64,000 bases of DNA. Origin: RYN-230 sp963793825 (GTDB taxonomy: Bacteria; Actinomycetota; Actinomycetes; Streptosporangiales; Streptosporangiaceae). Location of the stretch: positions 186,001-250,000 of the forward strand of contig CAWCBE010000016.1 in the NCBI GenBank assembly GCA_963793825.1, given 5' to 3'. A program made the position numbers and the translations under genes. Under the pieces are notes generated by a model that had not been told where the DNA came from, did no database searches, and saw only the letters and a program-made list of their open reading frames with translations. Positions 41,959 to 50,593 of the stretch are shown one piece after another; position 1 is the stretch's first letter; each line of letters starts with the position of its first letter.

Positions 41959-44900
41959 CCGGCCCGCTGATCAGCGTCCATTCGCTGAGCAAGTCGTTCT
42001 CCGGCCCAGACGGCCGGCCCGTGCCGGTGCTCGACGACATCACGCTGGAAGTCGGGGAGGGCGAGTTCGTCGCGCTGCTCGGCCGCAGCGGGAGCGGCAA
42101 GTCCACCCTGCTGCGGTGCATTGCGGGCCTGATCGCGCCGACCGGCGGCGAGGTGCGCTTCCGCGGGAAGCGCCTGGAAGGCACCAACCGGGACACCACC
42201 ATGGTGTTCCAGACGTTCGCGCTGCTGCCCTGGCTCACCGTGCAGCAGAACGTGGAGATCGGGCTGGAGGCCCGCGGGGTGGCGCCCGCCCAGCGGTCCG
42301 AGCGGGCCCTGCGCGCCATCGACCTGGTCGGGCTGGACGGCTACGAGTCGGCCTACCCGAAAGAGCTGTCCGGGGGGATGCGGCAGCGTGTCGGCTTCGC
42401 CCGCGCGCTCGTTGTCGAGCCAGCGGCCCTGCTCATGGACGAGCCGTTCAGCGCGCTGGACGTGCTCACCTCGGAGAACCTGCGCGGCGAGCTGCTGGAG
42501 CTGTGGGAGGGCCAGCGGTTCCCGACCAAGACCATGGTCATGGTCACGCACAACATCGAGGAGGCGGTGCTGCTCGCCGACCGGATCCTGCTGCTGGGCA
42601 GCAACCCCGGCCGGATCCGGGCCGACATGCGCAACCCGCTGCCCCGGCCCCGCCGCCGGCGCACCCCGGACTTCGAGGAGCTCGTCGACCAGATCTACCG
42701 GATGATGACCCAGCGTGACAGCGTGCCCGCCGCGGCCCCGGCCCGGCCCGGCGGCCCGGGCGCCGGAACGCTGGCCGATTCGCCGCTGCCGCAGGCCACG
42801 GTGGACGGCCTGTCCGGCCTGGCCGAGGTCCTGCTCGGCCGGCACGACGGCGAAGCCGACCTGCCCGACCTGGCCGACAACCTGGGCCTGGAGGTGGACG
42901 ACCTGCTCCCGCTGGTTGACGCGCTGGTCCTGCTGGGCTTCGCCGAGCTGCGCGGCGAGCGGCTGACCCTGTCCCGCGGCGGCCGGATCTTCGCCGGCGC
43001 CAGCATCCAGGACAGCAAGGAGATATTCGCCCGGGCCGCCCTGGACCGGGCGCCGCTGGTGCGCACCATCTACCGGGCCCTGCGCGGCAGCCTCGACGGC
43101 AACCTCCCGGCCGGGTTCTTCACCGACATCCTGCGCACCCATGTCGGCGAGGAGGAGGCCGCCCGGCAGCTGGACGTCGCGGTGAACTGGGGCCGTTACG
43201 CCGAGCTGTACGCGTACGACGCGACCCGCGGCCAGATCATCCGCGAGGAGCAGGGCATCGGCGCCGCCCTGGCTGACCTCACCGAGCCGGCCCGGCGGGG
43301 CTCGCTGCACCTGTACCTGGGCGCCGCGCCCGGGTCGGGCAAGACGTTCACCATGCTGCGGGACGGCCGCGCCCTGCGGGACCGGGGCGAGGACGTCGTG
43401 GTCGGGTTCGCGCAGCCCCGCGGGCGGCCCCGCACCGCCCAGGCCATGGACAGCCTGGAAGTGATCCCCGCCCGCCCGGCGGGCGGCAGCGGGGACGGTG
43501 GCAGCGGGGACGGTGGTAGCGGGGACGGTGGCAGCGGGGCCGGCGGCGCGCCCGCCCGCGAGGAGATGGACCTCGACGCGGTGCTCGCGCGCAAGCCTGC
43601 CGTCGCGCTCGTCGATGACTTCGGCCCGCACTCCCGGGCCATCGAGGCGCTGCGGGACGCCGGGATCGACGTCATCAGCACCGCCGACGTATCCGACCTG
43701 GAGCGCGCCGCCGAGGAGGTGCGCCAGGTCACCGGGATGACCCCGGCCGCCACGGTGCCCGATGCGGCCCTGGCCGGGGCGGACGAGATCCGGTTCCTGG
43801 ACAACTCGCCGGAGGCCCTGCGCAAGCGGCTCGGGCACGGCAACATCTACCCGCCGGAGCAGGCGGGCGAGGCGCTCGGCGGCCTGTTCCAGACGGAGAC
43901 CCTGGCCGCGCTGCGCGAGATCGGGCTGCGGGTGGTCGCCGAGACGCTCAACGCGCCGGACCGCGCCCGCCCCCGTGAGCCACTGGACGTGCTGGTGGCC
44001 GTAACCGACCCGGTCCAGGCGCAGGCGCTGGTCCTGCGCGGCGCCCGGCTGGCCCGGCGCGGCAACGCGAAATGCACGGTACTCGCGGTTGGCCCGGCCG
44101 CCGGGGAGGCCGGGAACGGGGCCGCCGCGGTCCGGGCCGCCGCGCGCGACGCGGGGGCCGAGGTCCTGGCCCGCGAGGGCACGGACACCGCGGCGCTGAT
44201 CGCCCAGGCGGTGCGGGAGACCGGCGCCCGGCACCTGGTCCTGGCCGCGCCGCCGGCCGGACGGCTCGAACGCTGGCGCCCGGGCCTGGCCGAGCGCCTG
44301 GCCAGCCAGCTCCCGGATGTCCACCTGCACCTCACCGAAGGCCGCCCCGGGCCGCACGGCGCCGTCCCGGACGGCGCGGCCGCGCCGGGCGCCGCGCCCG
44401 GCCCGGCCGGGCGGCCGCGCGGGACGGTCCGGGTCTACCTGGGCTACGCGGCCGGCTGCGGGATCACCAGCGCGATGCTGGAGGAGGCGGGGCGGCGGAG
44501 GGCACGGGGAACGGACGTGGTGGTCGCGGCCGTGGACTGCCGCGGCCGGGAAGGCGTGAGCGCGGCCCTCGAGGGCCTGGAAAAGGTCGGCGACGGCACC
44601 TCCCTGGATGCCGCCGCGGTCCTGGCCCGCCACCCCGAGGTGGCCTGCATCGATGACCTGTCCGCCGTCGACCCCGGCGGCGGCAGCCGGTTCGCCGCGG
44701 CCCGGCGGCTGGCCGACGCGGGCATCACCATCGTGGGCACGGTCCACCTGGACAGCCTGCACGGCGGCGGCGACGGTGGCGGCGGCGGCGACGGCGGCGG
44801 CCCGGCCGGGGACGGCCCGGCCGGGGACGGCCCGCCCGGGGACGGCCCGGCCGGCGGCGGAGCCGCCGGTGACACCCTGGACGAGGCGGCCATCCTGGCC

Positions 44901-45494
44901 CTCGCCGACGAGATCGAGCTGGTGGACGCCCCGCCCTCACTGCTCGCCGACCGGGTCAGGCGGGGTGAGATCGTCCCGGCCGGCCGGGTCGAGGACGCCC
45001 TGCGGGGGGACTACTCACCCGGGACGCTCGGGGCGAAGCGGGAGCAGGCGTTCACCGTCGTGGCCGAGCACGCCGACCGGCGGCTGGCCGCCTACCGCGG
45101 CGGTGCCGCCAGCAGCGAGGCGCGGCCCCGCATCCTGGGCTGTGCCGCGCCGCGGCCGGGCATGGAACCACTGATCCGGCGCTCGGCCGCGCTGGCCGCG
45201 CAGATGGCGGGGGATTTCCTGGTCGGGGTCGTTACGCATGGGACGCCATCGGCGGACCTGGAACCAGTGCTGGCGGCCTATGCGGCGCTGACCTCGCAGC
45301 TCGGCGGGCAGTTCGCCGCGCTGCAGGGCAGCCCGGCCGCCGCCCTGGCCCGATTCGCGGGCCAGCACCAGGTCACCGAGATGGTGCTGGCCCGCGACCC
45401 CGGGGCCGGGGCTGGCCGCCACCGCGTGCTGAGCGAGCTCGCCCGCCAGGCCGGCGACGCTGAGGTGCACGTCCTGCCCGCCCCGGCCCGCTAG
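41955..45494 (+). CDS. ABC transporter ATPase fused to AAA-associated domain and two KdpD-like sensory modules
   Basis: A 1179-residue protein. Residues 1-255: NitT/TauT-type ABC ATPase with Walker A GRSGSGKST (43-51), Q-loop VFQTF, signature LSGGMRQR, Walker B LLMDEP and H-loop VTHN. About 275-440: AAA-associated C-terminal domain (SGLAEVLLGRHDGEADLPDL, GRIFAGASIQDSKEIFARAA). About 450-668: KdpD N-terminal-like domain, Walker A GAAPGSGKT (457-465), RGEDVVVGFAQPRGRP, EEMDLDAVLARKPAVALVDD, DAGIDVISTADVSDLE and GNIYPPEQAGEALGGLF, then a USP-like domain (678-795). About 824-1045: a second KdpD-like copy whose P-loop is degenerate (GYAAGCGIT, Lys lost), then another USP-like domain (1058-1179). 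Two Gly-rich linkers interrupt the copies. No histidine kinase core follows. KdpD USP domains bind c-di-AMP in some bacteria, so a ligand-gated transporter is inferred. Confidence 0.9.
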   Translation: MTGPLISVHSLSKSFSGPDGRPVPVLDDITLEVGEGEFVALLGRSGSGKSTLLRCIAGLIAPTGGEVRFRGKRLEGTNRDTTMVFQTFALLPWLTVQQNVEIGLEARGVAPAQRSERALRAIDLVGLDGYESAYPKELSGGMRQRVGFARALVVEPAALLMDEPFSALDVLTSENLRGELLELWEGQRFPTKTMVMVTHNIEEAVLLADRILLLGSNPGRIRADMRNPLPRPRRRRTPDFEELVDQIYRMMTQRDSVPAAAPARPGGPGAGTLADSPLPQATVDGLSGLAEVLLGRHDGEADLPDLADNLGLEVDDLLPLVDALVLLGFAELRGERLTLSRGGRIFAGASIQDSKEIFARAALDRAPLVRTIYRALRGSLDGNLPAGFFTDILRTHVGEEEAARQLDVAVNWGRYAELYAYDATRGQIIREEQGIGAALADLTEPARRGSLHLYLGAAPGSGKTFTMLRDGRALRDRGEDVVVGFAQPRGRPRTAQAMDSLEVIPARPAGGSGDGGSGDGGSGDGGSGAGGAPAREEMDLDAVLARKPAVALVDDFGPHSRAIEALRDAGIDVISTADVSDLERAAEEVRQVTGMTPAATVPDAALAGADEIRFLDNSPEALRKRLGHGNIYPPEQAGEALGGLFQTETLAALREIGLRVVAETLNAPDRARPREPLDVLVAVTDPVQAQALVLRGARLARRGNAKCTVLAVGPAAGEAGNGAAAVRAAARDAGAEVLAREGTDTAALIAQAVRETGARHLVLAAPPAGRLERWRPGLAERLASQLPDVHLHLTEGRPGPHGAVPDGAAAPGAAPGPAGRPRGTVRVYLGYAAGCGITSAMLEEAGRRRARGTDVVVAAVDCRGREGVSAALEGLEKVGDGTSLDAAAVLARHPEVACIDDLSAVDPGGGSRFAAARRLADAGITIVGTVHLDSLHGGGDGGGGGDGGGPAGDGPAGDGPPGDGPAGGGAAGDTLDEAAILALADEIELVDAPPSLLADRVRRGEIVPAGRVEDALRGDYSPGTLGAKREQAFTVVAEHADRRLAAYRGGAASSEARPRILGCAAPRPGMEPLIRRSAALAAQMAGDFLVGVVTHGTPSADLEPVLAAYAALTSQLGGQFAALQGSPAAALARFAGQHQVTEMVLARDPGAGAGRHRVLSELARQAGDAEVHVLPAPAR
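43484..43552 (+). repeat. In-frame repeats coding GGSGD linker in the first KdpD-like module
   Basis: A 15-bp unit GGTGGCAGCGGGGAC (with small variants) occurs about four times and codes a (GGSGD)n linker within the KdpD-like domain, between the IPARPA and EEMDLDAVLA segments. A similar Gly/Asp/Pro-rich low-complexity linker lies at 44763-44870 inside the second copy. The matching insertion point supports the two modules being ancient duplicates. Confidence 0.8.
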
Positions 45495-45512
45495 CGGCGC
45501 AGGCCGGCTGGG

Positions 45513-46562
45513 TCAGGGCGGCAGCTGGCTCCCGCTGACCAGGGCGGCCGTGCCGCTGACGTTGCCGTCCCGCGTCATCGCCGCGCGTGCGGGCGCCTGG
45601 CCGAGCACGTACCGGTCGAAGAAGGCCAGGGTGACCCGGGCCACCAGCCGCTCGACCGGGTTGGTGCCCCAGTAGGGCACGAGATGGTTGGCGCCGAACA
45701 GGTCGAGGTAGTACTTCACCGGGTCCTGGTCCTGCTGGTAGAGCTGGAGGCTGGTCCACGGCGGGTTGATGGCGTCGGCGCTGCCCTGCACGAAGAGCAT
45801 CGGCGGCGCGCCGTGGGCGAAGTAGCGGCCCGGCATCGGCGGCCACTCGGCGCCGGACAGCACGGCGACCGCCCTGAGCCTGCGGTCGGTGCAGCACGCG
45901 TTGGCGGCGAGGGCAGCGACCGTGTCGCCGCCGTCGGACTGGCCGGCGGCGGCGACCTCATGACCGTTCAGCAGGCCGGAGAACGGGTCATCGGCCCGAG
46001 CGTTCAGGGCCAGCAGCCGGCTCAGCACATAGGACATGTCGCCGGGCTGGTTCACCAGGTCCGGTTCGTAGGCCCGGGCGCCGGCGCGACAGTCCGTCTG
46101 CGGGAAATTCACGACGGCGACCACGTAGCCGGCCCTGGCCCAGGCCTGCAGCAGGTGCGAGTACGGGCCGCCGCATTGCATGAACCCGGGACCGAACAAG
46201 ATCAGCGGGAACCCGCCACGGGCCGGCTGCGACCCGGAAGATCGCCCGGCCAGCGGATACCGGATCCGGGTCACCAGCGCGCGCGGGCCCAGGTGCGCGC
46301 CGGCCGCGCCGGTGTGGGCTGGCTCGACGAAGGTCACCTGCCGCTCCGCCACCCGGAAGCCGCCGGGGCGGCCAACCGCGGGGGCCGGGGCAGTCCGGCC
46401 GGGGGCGGTGGCTGCCGGGTGAGCCGGGACAGCCTGCCGCGGCGGCCGCGCCGCCCGATGCTGCGGCTGGCCCGCGCAGGCGGCCACCGACACGGCGGCC
46501 ACCAGGGCAACCGTGATCGCCCGGGCACCACCGAGCCTGGGATGCCCTGCCGCCGGAACCAC
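45513..46562 (-). CDS. Lipoprotein alpha/beta hydrolase (PAF-acetylhydrolase/chlorophyllase-like)
   Basis: A 349-residue exported hydrolase. The signal peptide ends in a lipobox SVAAC (Cys about 29). A Pro/Ala-rich spacer leads to an alpha/beta-hydrolase domain: FPLILFGPGFMQCGGPYSHL, GYVVAVVNFPQTDC, nucleophile elbow AAAGQSDGGDTVAALAAN (GQSDGG), an acid in FVQGSADAINPPW and GANHLVPYWG with the likely catalytic His. The substrate could be an ester or polymer; unknown. Its 3' end converges with the ABC-KdpD gene after only 18 bp. Confidence 0.85.
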   Translation of the reverse strand: MVPAAGHPRLGGARAITVALVAAVSVAACAGQPQHRAARPPRQAVPAHPAATAPGRTAPAPAVGRPGGFRVAERQVTFVEPAHTGAAGAHLGPRALVTRIRYPLAGRSSGSQPARGGFPLILFGPGFMQCGGPYSHLLQAWARAGYVVAVVNFPQTDCRAGARAYEPDLVNQPGDMSYVLSRLLALNARADDPFSGLLNGHEVAAAGQSDGGDTVAALAANACCTDRRLRAVAVLSGAEWPPMPGRYFAHGAPPMLFVQGSADAINPPWTSLQLYQQDQDPVKYYLDLFGANHLVPYWGTNPVERLVARVTLAFFDRYVLGQAPARAAMTRDGNVSGTAALVSGSQLPP

Positions 46563-46583
46563 GCCCAGACTCTAACCGCCCGG

Positions 46584-47960
46584 TCACTCCGGGACCCGGT
46601 TGAACACCCGGCCCGCCAGGTCGACCCCGGTGACCGCCCCGTCCGCGCCACGGGTGAAAAAACCACGCTGACCCCTGAACGCCCCGCTGGTGATGATGTA
46701 CTCATCCGCGCCGCCGGGCAGCAGGCCGAATTCGAACGGCGCGTGGTCGGGAGGCGGTTCCTTGTCCGCCGCCGCGCGGATCTCCGGCTTTAGCAGCACC
46801 TCCAGCCTCAGCCCGGCCCCGGTCACGTCGATGGTGAGCGTCATGACGTCGTTCTGGTAGCTCCCGGTGACCTCCCGGGCTAGCGCCCCGTCGTAGGGCA
46901 GCGGCTCCGGGTCCCGGTCGGTCAGTCCCAGGTAGGTCTGCAGCGCCCAGCGGACGACCGCCTGGTTGAAGGGGATGCCGTCCGGGCCGGCGTTGGCCAG
47001 CGAGACCACGGCGAAGCCCCGTTCCGGCACGGTGAGCAACTCGGCGAACTGGCCGTTCGCCGACCCGCCGTGCCCGGCGGTGCGGACGCCGTCCACGTCG
47101 CGCAGGAACCAGCCGATGCCGATGGTGTCGCCGAGGCTGCTGCCCCGCAATGCGGCCGTCGGCTCCTTCATCTCCTGCAGCACGGCGGCGGGCAGCACAC
47201 GGGCCCCGCTGTCCGCGCGGCCATCACCGAGATGGAACCGGGCCCAGCGCAGCTGATCCACCACCGACGACGCGATGCCCCCGCCGGGATTGTCGCCGCG
47301 CGAACGCCGCCACAGCCGCGCGATGGACAGCGTTCCGTCCTCGCCCCGGTTGTGCCCCACGGTGAACCGCCGGGTCATGACGTCATCGCGCGCGTAGAAG
47401 CTGTGCGACAGCCCCAGCGGCTCGAAGACGAGCGAGGCGACGGCCCGCTCGAACGTCAGGCCGGTGACCTTCTCCACGATCCGCCCGGCCAGGTTGTACC
47501 CGGCCTGGCTGTAGGAGGCCCGCGCGCCGGGCGGCGCTATCAGCGCCAGCCCGGCCAGCTGCGCCACGTAGCTGGCCAGCGCGTCATCCCCCTCACCGGT
47601 GTCGGTGATGAGCCCCCAGTCCAGCCCCGAGGTGTGGTTGAGCAGGTTCAGCACGGTGATCTCCGCCGCGGCCTGCTCGTCCGCGACGCTGAGCTCGGGA
47701 ACGTACCGGCGCACCGGCGCGCCCAGTTCGACCCGGCCGTCCGCGACCAGGCGCATCACAGCGGTCGCCGTGTAGGTCTTCGCGACCGAGCCCAGCACGA
47801 ACAGCGTGTCCCGGTCGACCGGCAGCGGGTTGTCGGTGCTCGTCACGCCGTGGCAGGCGTAGCTCTCCTGGCCATCCGCCCGCACCCCGACGGCGACGCC
47901 GGGAATCCCGAACTTCGCGGCCGTCGCCCCGACGAACTCGGACAGCGTGTCAGCTGGCAT
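46584..47960 (-). CDS. Beta-lactamase/penicillin-binding-fold serine hydrolase (class C-like)
   Basis: About 458 residues from ATG 47960 (GGGGA six bases upstream). Serine hydrolase motifs are SVAK (SxxK, in LFVLGSVAKTYTATAVMRLV), YSQAGYN (YxN) and TAGHGGSANG (HGG/KTG equivalent), followed by a lipocalin-like C-terminal domain (LALPYDGA... GSYQNDVMTLTIDV). No signal peptide, so cytoplasmic. Such proteins are often esterases or peptidases, not drug-resistance enzymes. It is divergent from a TetR gene with twin operators, so it is probably the regulated target. Confidence 0.9.
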   Translation of the reverse strand: MPADTLSEFVGATAAKFGIPGVAVGVRADGQESYACHGVTSTDNPLPVDRDTLFVLGSVAKTYTATAVMRLVADGRVELGAPVRRYVPELSVADEQAAAEITVLNLLNHTSGLDWGLITDTGEGDDALASYVAQLAGLALIAPPGARASYSQAGYNLAGRIVEKVTGLTFERAVASLVFEPLGLSHSFYARDDVMTRRFTVGHNRGEDGTLSIARLWRRSRGDNPGGGIASSVVDQLRWARFHLGDGRADSGARVLPAAVLQEMKEPTAALRGSSLGDTIGIGWFLRDVDGVRTAGHGGSANGQFAELLTVPERGFAVVSLANAGPDGIPFNQAVVRWALQTYLGLTDRDPEPLPYDGALAREVTGSYQNDVMTLTIDVTGAGLRLEVLLKPEIRAAADKEPPPDHAPFEFGLLPGGADEYIITSGAFRGQRGFFTRGADGAVTGVDLAGRVFNRVPE

Positions 47961-47976
47961 CGCCGTTCCCCTCTCA

Positions 47977-47993
47977 CTTGCACAATGTTCAAG
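47977..47993. promoter_or_regulatory. TetR operator copy 1 (near the hydrolase)
   Basis: The 17-bp near-palindrome CTTGCACAATGTTCAAG, of form CTTGNACA-N-TGTNCAAG. It lies 17 bp before the start of the leftward hydrolase gene, so a bound repressor would occlude its promoter or ribosome binding site. Confidence 0.75.
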
Positions 47994-48011
47994 CAAGAGG
48001 TTAAGGCCAGG

Positions 48012-48028
48012 CTTGAACAATGTGCAAG
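48012..48028. promoter_or_regulatory. TetR operator copy 2 (near the TetR gene)
   Basis: CTTGAACAATGTGCAAG, the same operator in mirror orientation, 35 bp centre to centre from copy 1. The flanks extend the mirror symmetry (CACTTG... and ...CAAGTG). Lies about 50 bp before the TetR start and suits autoregulation plus control of the divergent gene. Confidence 0.75.
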
Positions 48029-48077
48029 TGGTTTCCTGAACGATGGCAAGGCAGGTCTGGTGCCCTATCGTGGGCGG

Positions 48078-48782
48078 ATGCCGCGCGACACGCTGACCCG
48101 CGAGCAGATCGTCACGGCCGCCATCGGCCTGCTGGACACCGACGGCCTCGAGGGCCTGAACATGCGCGCGCTGGGCCAGCGGCTAGGCTCGGCGGCCACC
48201 GCGGTGTACTGGCACGTGGGCAGCAAGGACAACCTCATCGCCCTCGCCGCCGACCAGGCCTGGCACGAGATCGCGCTGCCCGGCCTGACCGCGGCCGGCT
48301 GGCGCGCGGCGGCCACGGAGATGGCGACCGGCCTGCACGCGATGCTCACCCGCCACCCCTGGCTGGTGCAGGCCTTCGGCTCCCAGCCGCTGTACGGCCC
48401 GGGCAAGGCCCGCCACGACGACCACAGCCTCGCCATCTATGAGGCGGCCGGCTTCAGCGGCGCCCGGGCTGACCAGGCCGCGGCCACCGTCTTCACGTTC
48501 GTGCTCGGCAACGCGCTCGGCTTTGCCGCGGCGGCCTCGCTGACCAGGAAGCTCAGCCGCGATGGGGGCAACGCCGAGGTGCTGATGCGCGACAGCATGA
48601 CGGAAGCCAGCGCGGTCGCGGCGCAGTTCCCGCGGCTGCGCGCCCGCCTCGGCGGGGCCGTCGGCAGCTATGGCGCGGCCCCCGGCAACACCTTCGAGTT
48701 CGGCCTCCAGGCCATCCTCGACGGCCTGGAAACCCGGCTCACCGGCCGGCGCCCGGGCGGCGGCCCGCATCTGGCTCCATGA
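48078..48782 (+). CDS. TetR-family regulator (TetR/TetR_C type)
   Basis: About 234 residues from ATG 48078. HTH: LTREQIVTAAIGLLDTDGLE, GLNMRALGQRLGSAATAVYW, HVGSKDNLIALAADQAW, and a C-terminal TetR_C-type ligand domain (GWRAAATEMATGLHAMLTRH, FVLGNALGFAAA, FEFGLQAILDGLE). The WHVGSKDNL variant of WHVxNKxxL is typical of the tetracycline-repressor branch. The gene's frame is open far upstream but similarity begins here. Twin operators lie in the divergent gap. The effector is unknown. Confidence 0.92.
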   Translation: MPRDTLTREQIVTAAIGLLDTDGLEGLNMRALGQRLGSAATAVYWHVGSKDNLIALAADQAWHEIALPGLTAAGWRAAATEMATGLHAMLTRHPWLVQAFGSQPLYGPGKARHDDHSLAIYEAAGFSGARADQAAATVFTFVLGNALGFAAAASLTRKLSRDGGNAEVLMRDSMTEASAVAAQFPRLRARLGGAVGSYGAAPGNTFEFGLQAILDGLETRLTGRRPGGGPHLAP

Positions 48783-49319
48783 GCTTGGCGCGGATCCCGC
48801 GCACGCCACCGCCGCAACGGGCGCGGACAACCCGGCGGTCGGGCCGGCGCCCGGCGCCGGGGCGGGATTCTGGCCGCTGGAACGCGGCTACCGCGACCCG
48901 GCACGAACCGGCCCAGGCCGCCAATTTCTGACCCCCTCACTAAAGTGCCGATCCTATCCCCTTCGGGTTAATTGACAAGTACTCGGCTTATCGCGGCTCA
49001 ATTCCCCGGATCCGCTAAATCTGGCCGCCAGGCAGGTAACGGGAGTCCGCCAGAATTAACTGCCGCGCCGGCGGCCCTGCATTATGGTGGAGGCACACCG
49101 CGCCTGACCGGCTCGGACGCAGTGCACACGGGGAATCGGGGGCAGCTGCCATCCAGCCTTGCGCGATTCCTTGACAGCGGCGGTGATCAGGGCACGGGGG
49201 AGAGGCAATAATCTCGGCTGCTCCGGAGCTGCCGTTCTCATGACGTTACGGCCTGACCCGGGAAGACCGGGCGGCCTGGAAACCGCGCCATGCGCATTTC
49301 ACGAGAAGGGTCTTTTGGA
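48783..49319. other. Intergenic region before the secreted protease
   Basis: A 537-bp gap. A lower-GC zone at about 48930-49080 contains TTGACA (48972-48977) and TTATCG near 48988, a weak promoter candidate; another TTGACA is at 49171. A long 5' leader is possible, but I could not fold a known riboswitch class with confidence. AGAAGGG at about 49302-49308 is the probable ribosome binding site for GTG 49320. Confidence 0.45.
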
Positions 49320-50465
49320 GTGCCAACTCACAAGAATGGGTACCTACTGCCCAGTGCCGCCCGCCGCGCCGTGCCGGCCGCACTGTGCTCGGTCGGCATG
49401 CTGGGAGCGTGGCTCGCCGCCGTCCCGGCGGCGTCTGCCCAGGCCAGCGTGCACGCATCCGGTTCCGCCACGGTCATCCACTCGACCGCCGCGGTCCCGA
49501 GCAAGAAGGCGGTACTGGCCTATTGGACCCCGGCCCGGCTAAAGGCGGCGAAATCGGCCGACGTGATCATCGCCGGGGCTAAGCCGAAGGTACTCCGGGC
49601 CACGGGGGCCCCGTCGGGGAAGCCCGGTCATGTCGCGGGCGGGCTGCCGGCCGGGCATGGCGCCGCCGTTACCCATCCCACCAGGGCCATCACGCCAGAA
49701 ACGTTCCCGTATCCGTACCCCTATGACAGTTTCACCCCGTCCACGGCCCTGTGGCCCACCTATCCTTACGCAATGAACGGCAAGCTATTCTTCACCAATG
49801 ACGGCAGCGGATTCGTCTGCTCCGCCACCGCTGTCGCCTCGGCGAGCGGCGGCAACAACGAGAACGAGATCTGGACCGCCGGCCACTGCCTCGTGAACAC
49901 CGAGGCGGACAACCGGGTGGTGGACAGCTCGGCCATCTTCATACCGGCCTACAACGGGAACGTCTCGAACTTCGACCCGTACGGTGAATTCGTCTGGAAC
50001 GGTGGCTGGGCCACGAGCACGGCGTGGTACGCCAACCGGGATCTCACCGAGGATGAAGCCGCCATGACGGTAGGGACGTCCACCAAGACCAGGCGGACCC
50101 TGGGGCAGTCCGTGGGCTGGGACGGATTCGCCTGGAACTGGCCCGTCAACGAGCAGTACGTCGCCTTCGGCTACCCGGCCGCGTCGCCGTACAACGGCCT
50201 CAACATGGTCGAGGACATCGCCGCGACCGCCGGGCAGGACGGCAGCATCAGCGGCGCGGATCCCACCAAGCCCATCGCCATCGGTAACCCGATGACCGGC
50301 GGCTCAAGCGGCGGCGCCTGGAACATCTTCTGGACGAGCAGCGGCCCGGGCTACATCAACGGCCATAACGACTACAAGTACACCAGCCAGCCCCTGGCCA
50401 TGTACTCGCCCTATCAGGACACTCTCTCTAACGACGTCCGCTGCTTCGGCAAGACGAGCTGCTGA
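49320..50465 (+). CDS. Secreted trypsin-like serine protease
   Basis: About 381 residues from GTG 49320 (or ATG 49290). The signal peptide is followed by a cleavage site like VPAASA-QA, then a long Ala/Ser/Lys/Pro-rich pro-region of about 90 residues. The protease domain has His in IWTAGHCLVNTE, an Asp candidate in NRDLTEDEAAMTVG, and Ser in NPMTGGSSGGAWNIF. Cysteines near GFVCSATA and TAGHC suit a conserved disulfide. Homologues are extracellular glutamyl-endopeptidase or trypsin-like enzymes. A lipoprotein serpin is encoded immediately downstream on the same strand. Confidence 0.9.
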   Translation: MPTHKNGYLLPSAARRAVPAALCSVGMLGAWLAAVPAASAQASVHASGSATVIHSTAAVPSKKAVLAYWTPARLKAAKSADVIIAGAKPKVLRATGAPSGKPGHVAGGLPAGHGAAVTHPTRAITPETFPYPYPYDSFTPSTALWPTYPYAMNGKLFFTNDGSGFVCSATAVASASGGNNENEIWTAGHCLVNTEADNRVVDSSAIFIPAYNGNVSNFDPYGEFVWNGGWATSTAWYANRDLTEDEAAMTVGTSTKTRRTLGQSVGWDGFAWNWPVNEQYVAFGYPAASPYNGLNMVEDIAATAGQDGSISGADPTKPIAIGNPMTGGSSGGAWNIFWTSSGPGYINGHNDYKYTSQPLAMYSPYQDTLSNDVRCFGKTSC

Positions 50466-50490
50466 ACTGACGGCAGTCACCGACCGGCGC

Positions 50491-50520
50491 GCCCGGGGCC
50501 CGCGGCCGCGGGCCCCGGGC
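50491..50520 (+). terminator. Perfect 30-bp GC palindrome after the protease gene
   Basis: A perfect self-complementary palindrome, 15 bp per arm, left arm GCCCGGGGCCCGCGG. Starts 25 bp after the protease stop and precedes the serpin promoter region, so the two genes probably have separate transcripts. Confidence 0.8.
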
Positions 50521-50593
50521 CGTCATGCCGGGGGGACTTCTGTGAAACCGCCGGGGCCCGGGGTGCGTCATACATAGGCGGGTAAAGGTCGGG

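Noticed and set aside
41883..44762. A 959-codon frame antisense to the ABC-KdpD gene
   Set aside because: No domain signatures; Arg/Gly/Ala-rich shadow of a well supported gene.
46584..47960. Calling the beta-lactamase-fold protein an antibiotic-resistance enzyme
   Set aside because: No signal peptide and a lipocalin-like C-terminal domain; the SxxK/YxN fold is shared with many esterases and peptidases.
48930..49319. Possible riboswitch (c-di-AMP type) in the protease leader
   Set aside because: GGGGAATCGGGG-like pieces occur but I could not assemble the conserved pairings; an Infernal search would be needed.
50491..50520. 30-bp palindrome considered as a recombination or phage attachment site
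   Set aside because: Its position 25 bp after a stop codon and all-GC composition fit a transcription terminator better; no second copy was noticed.
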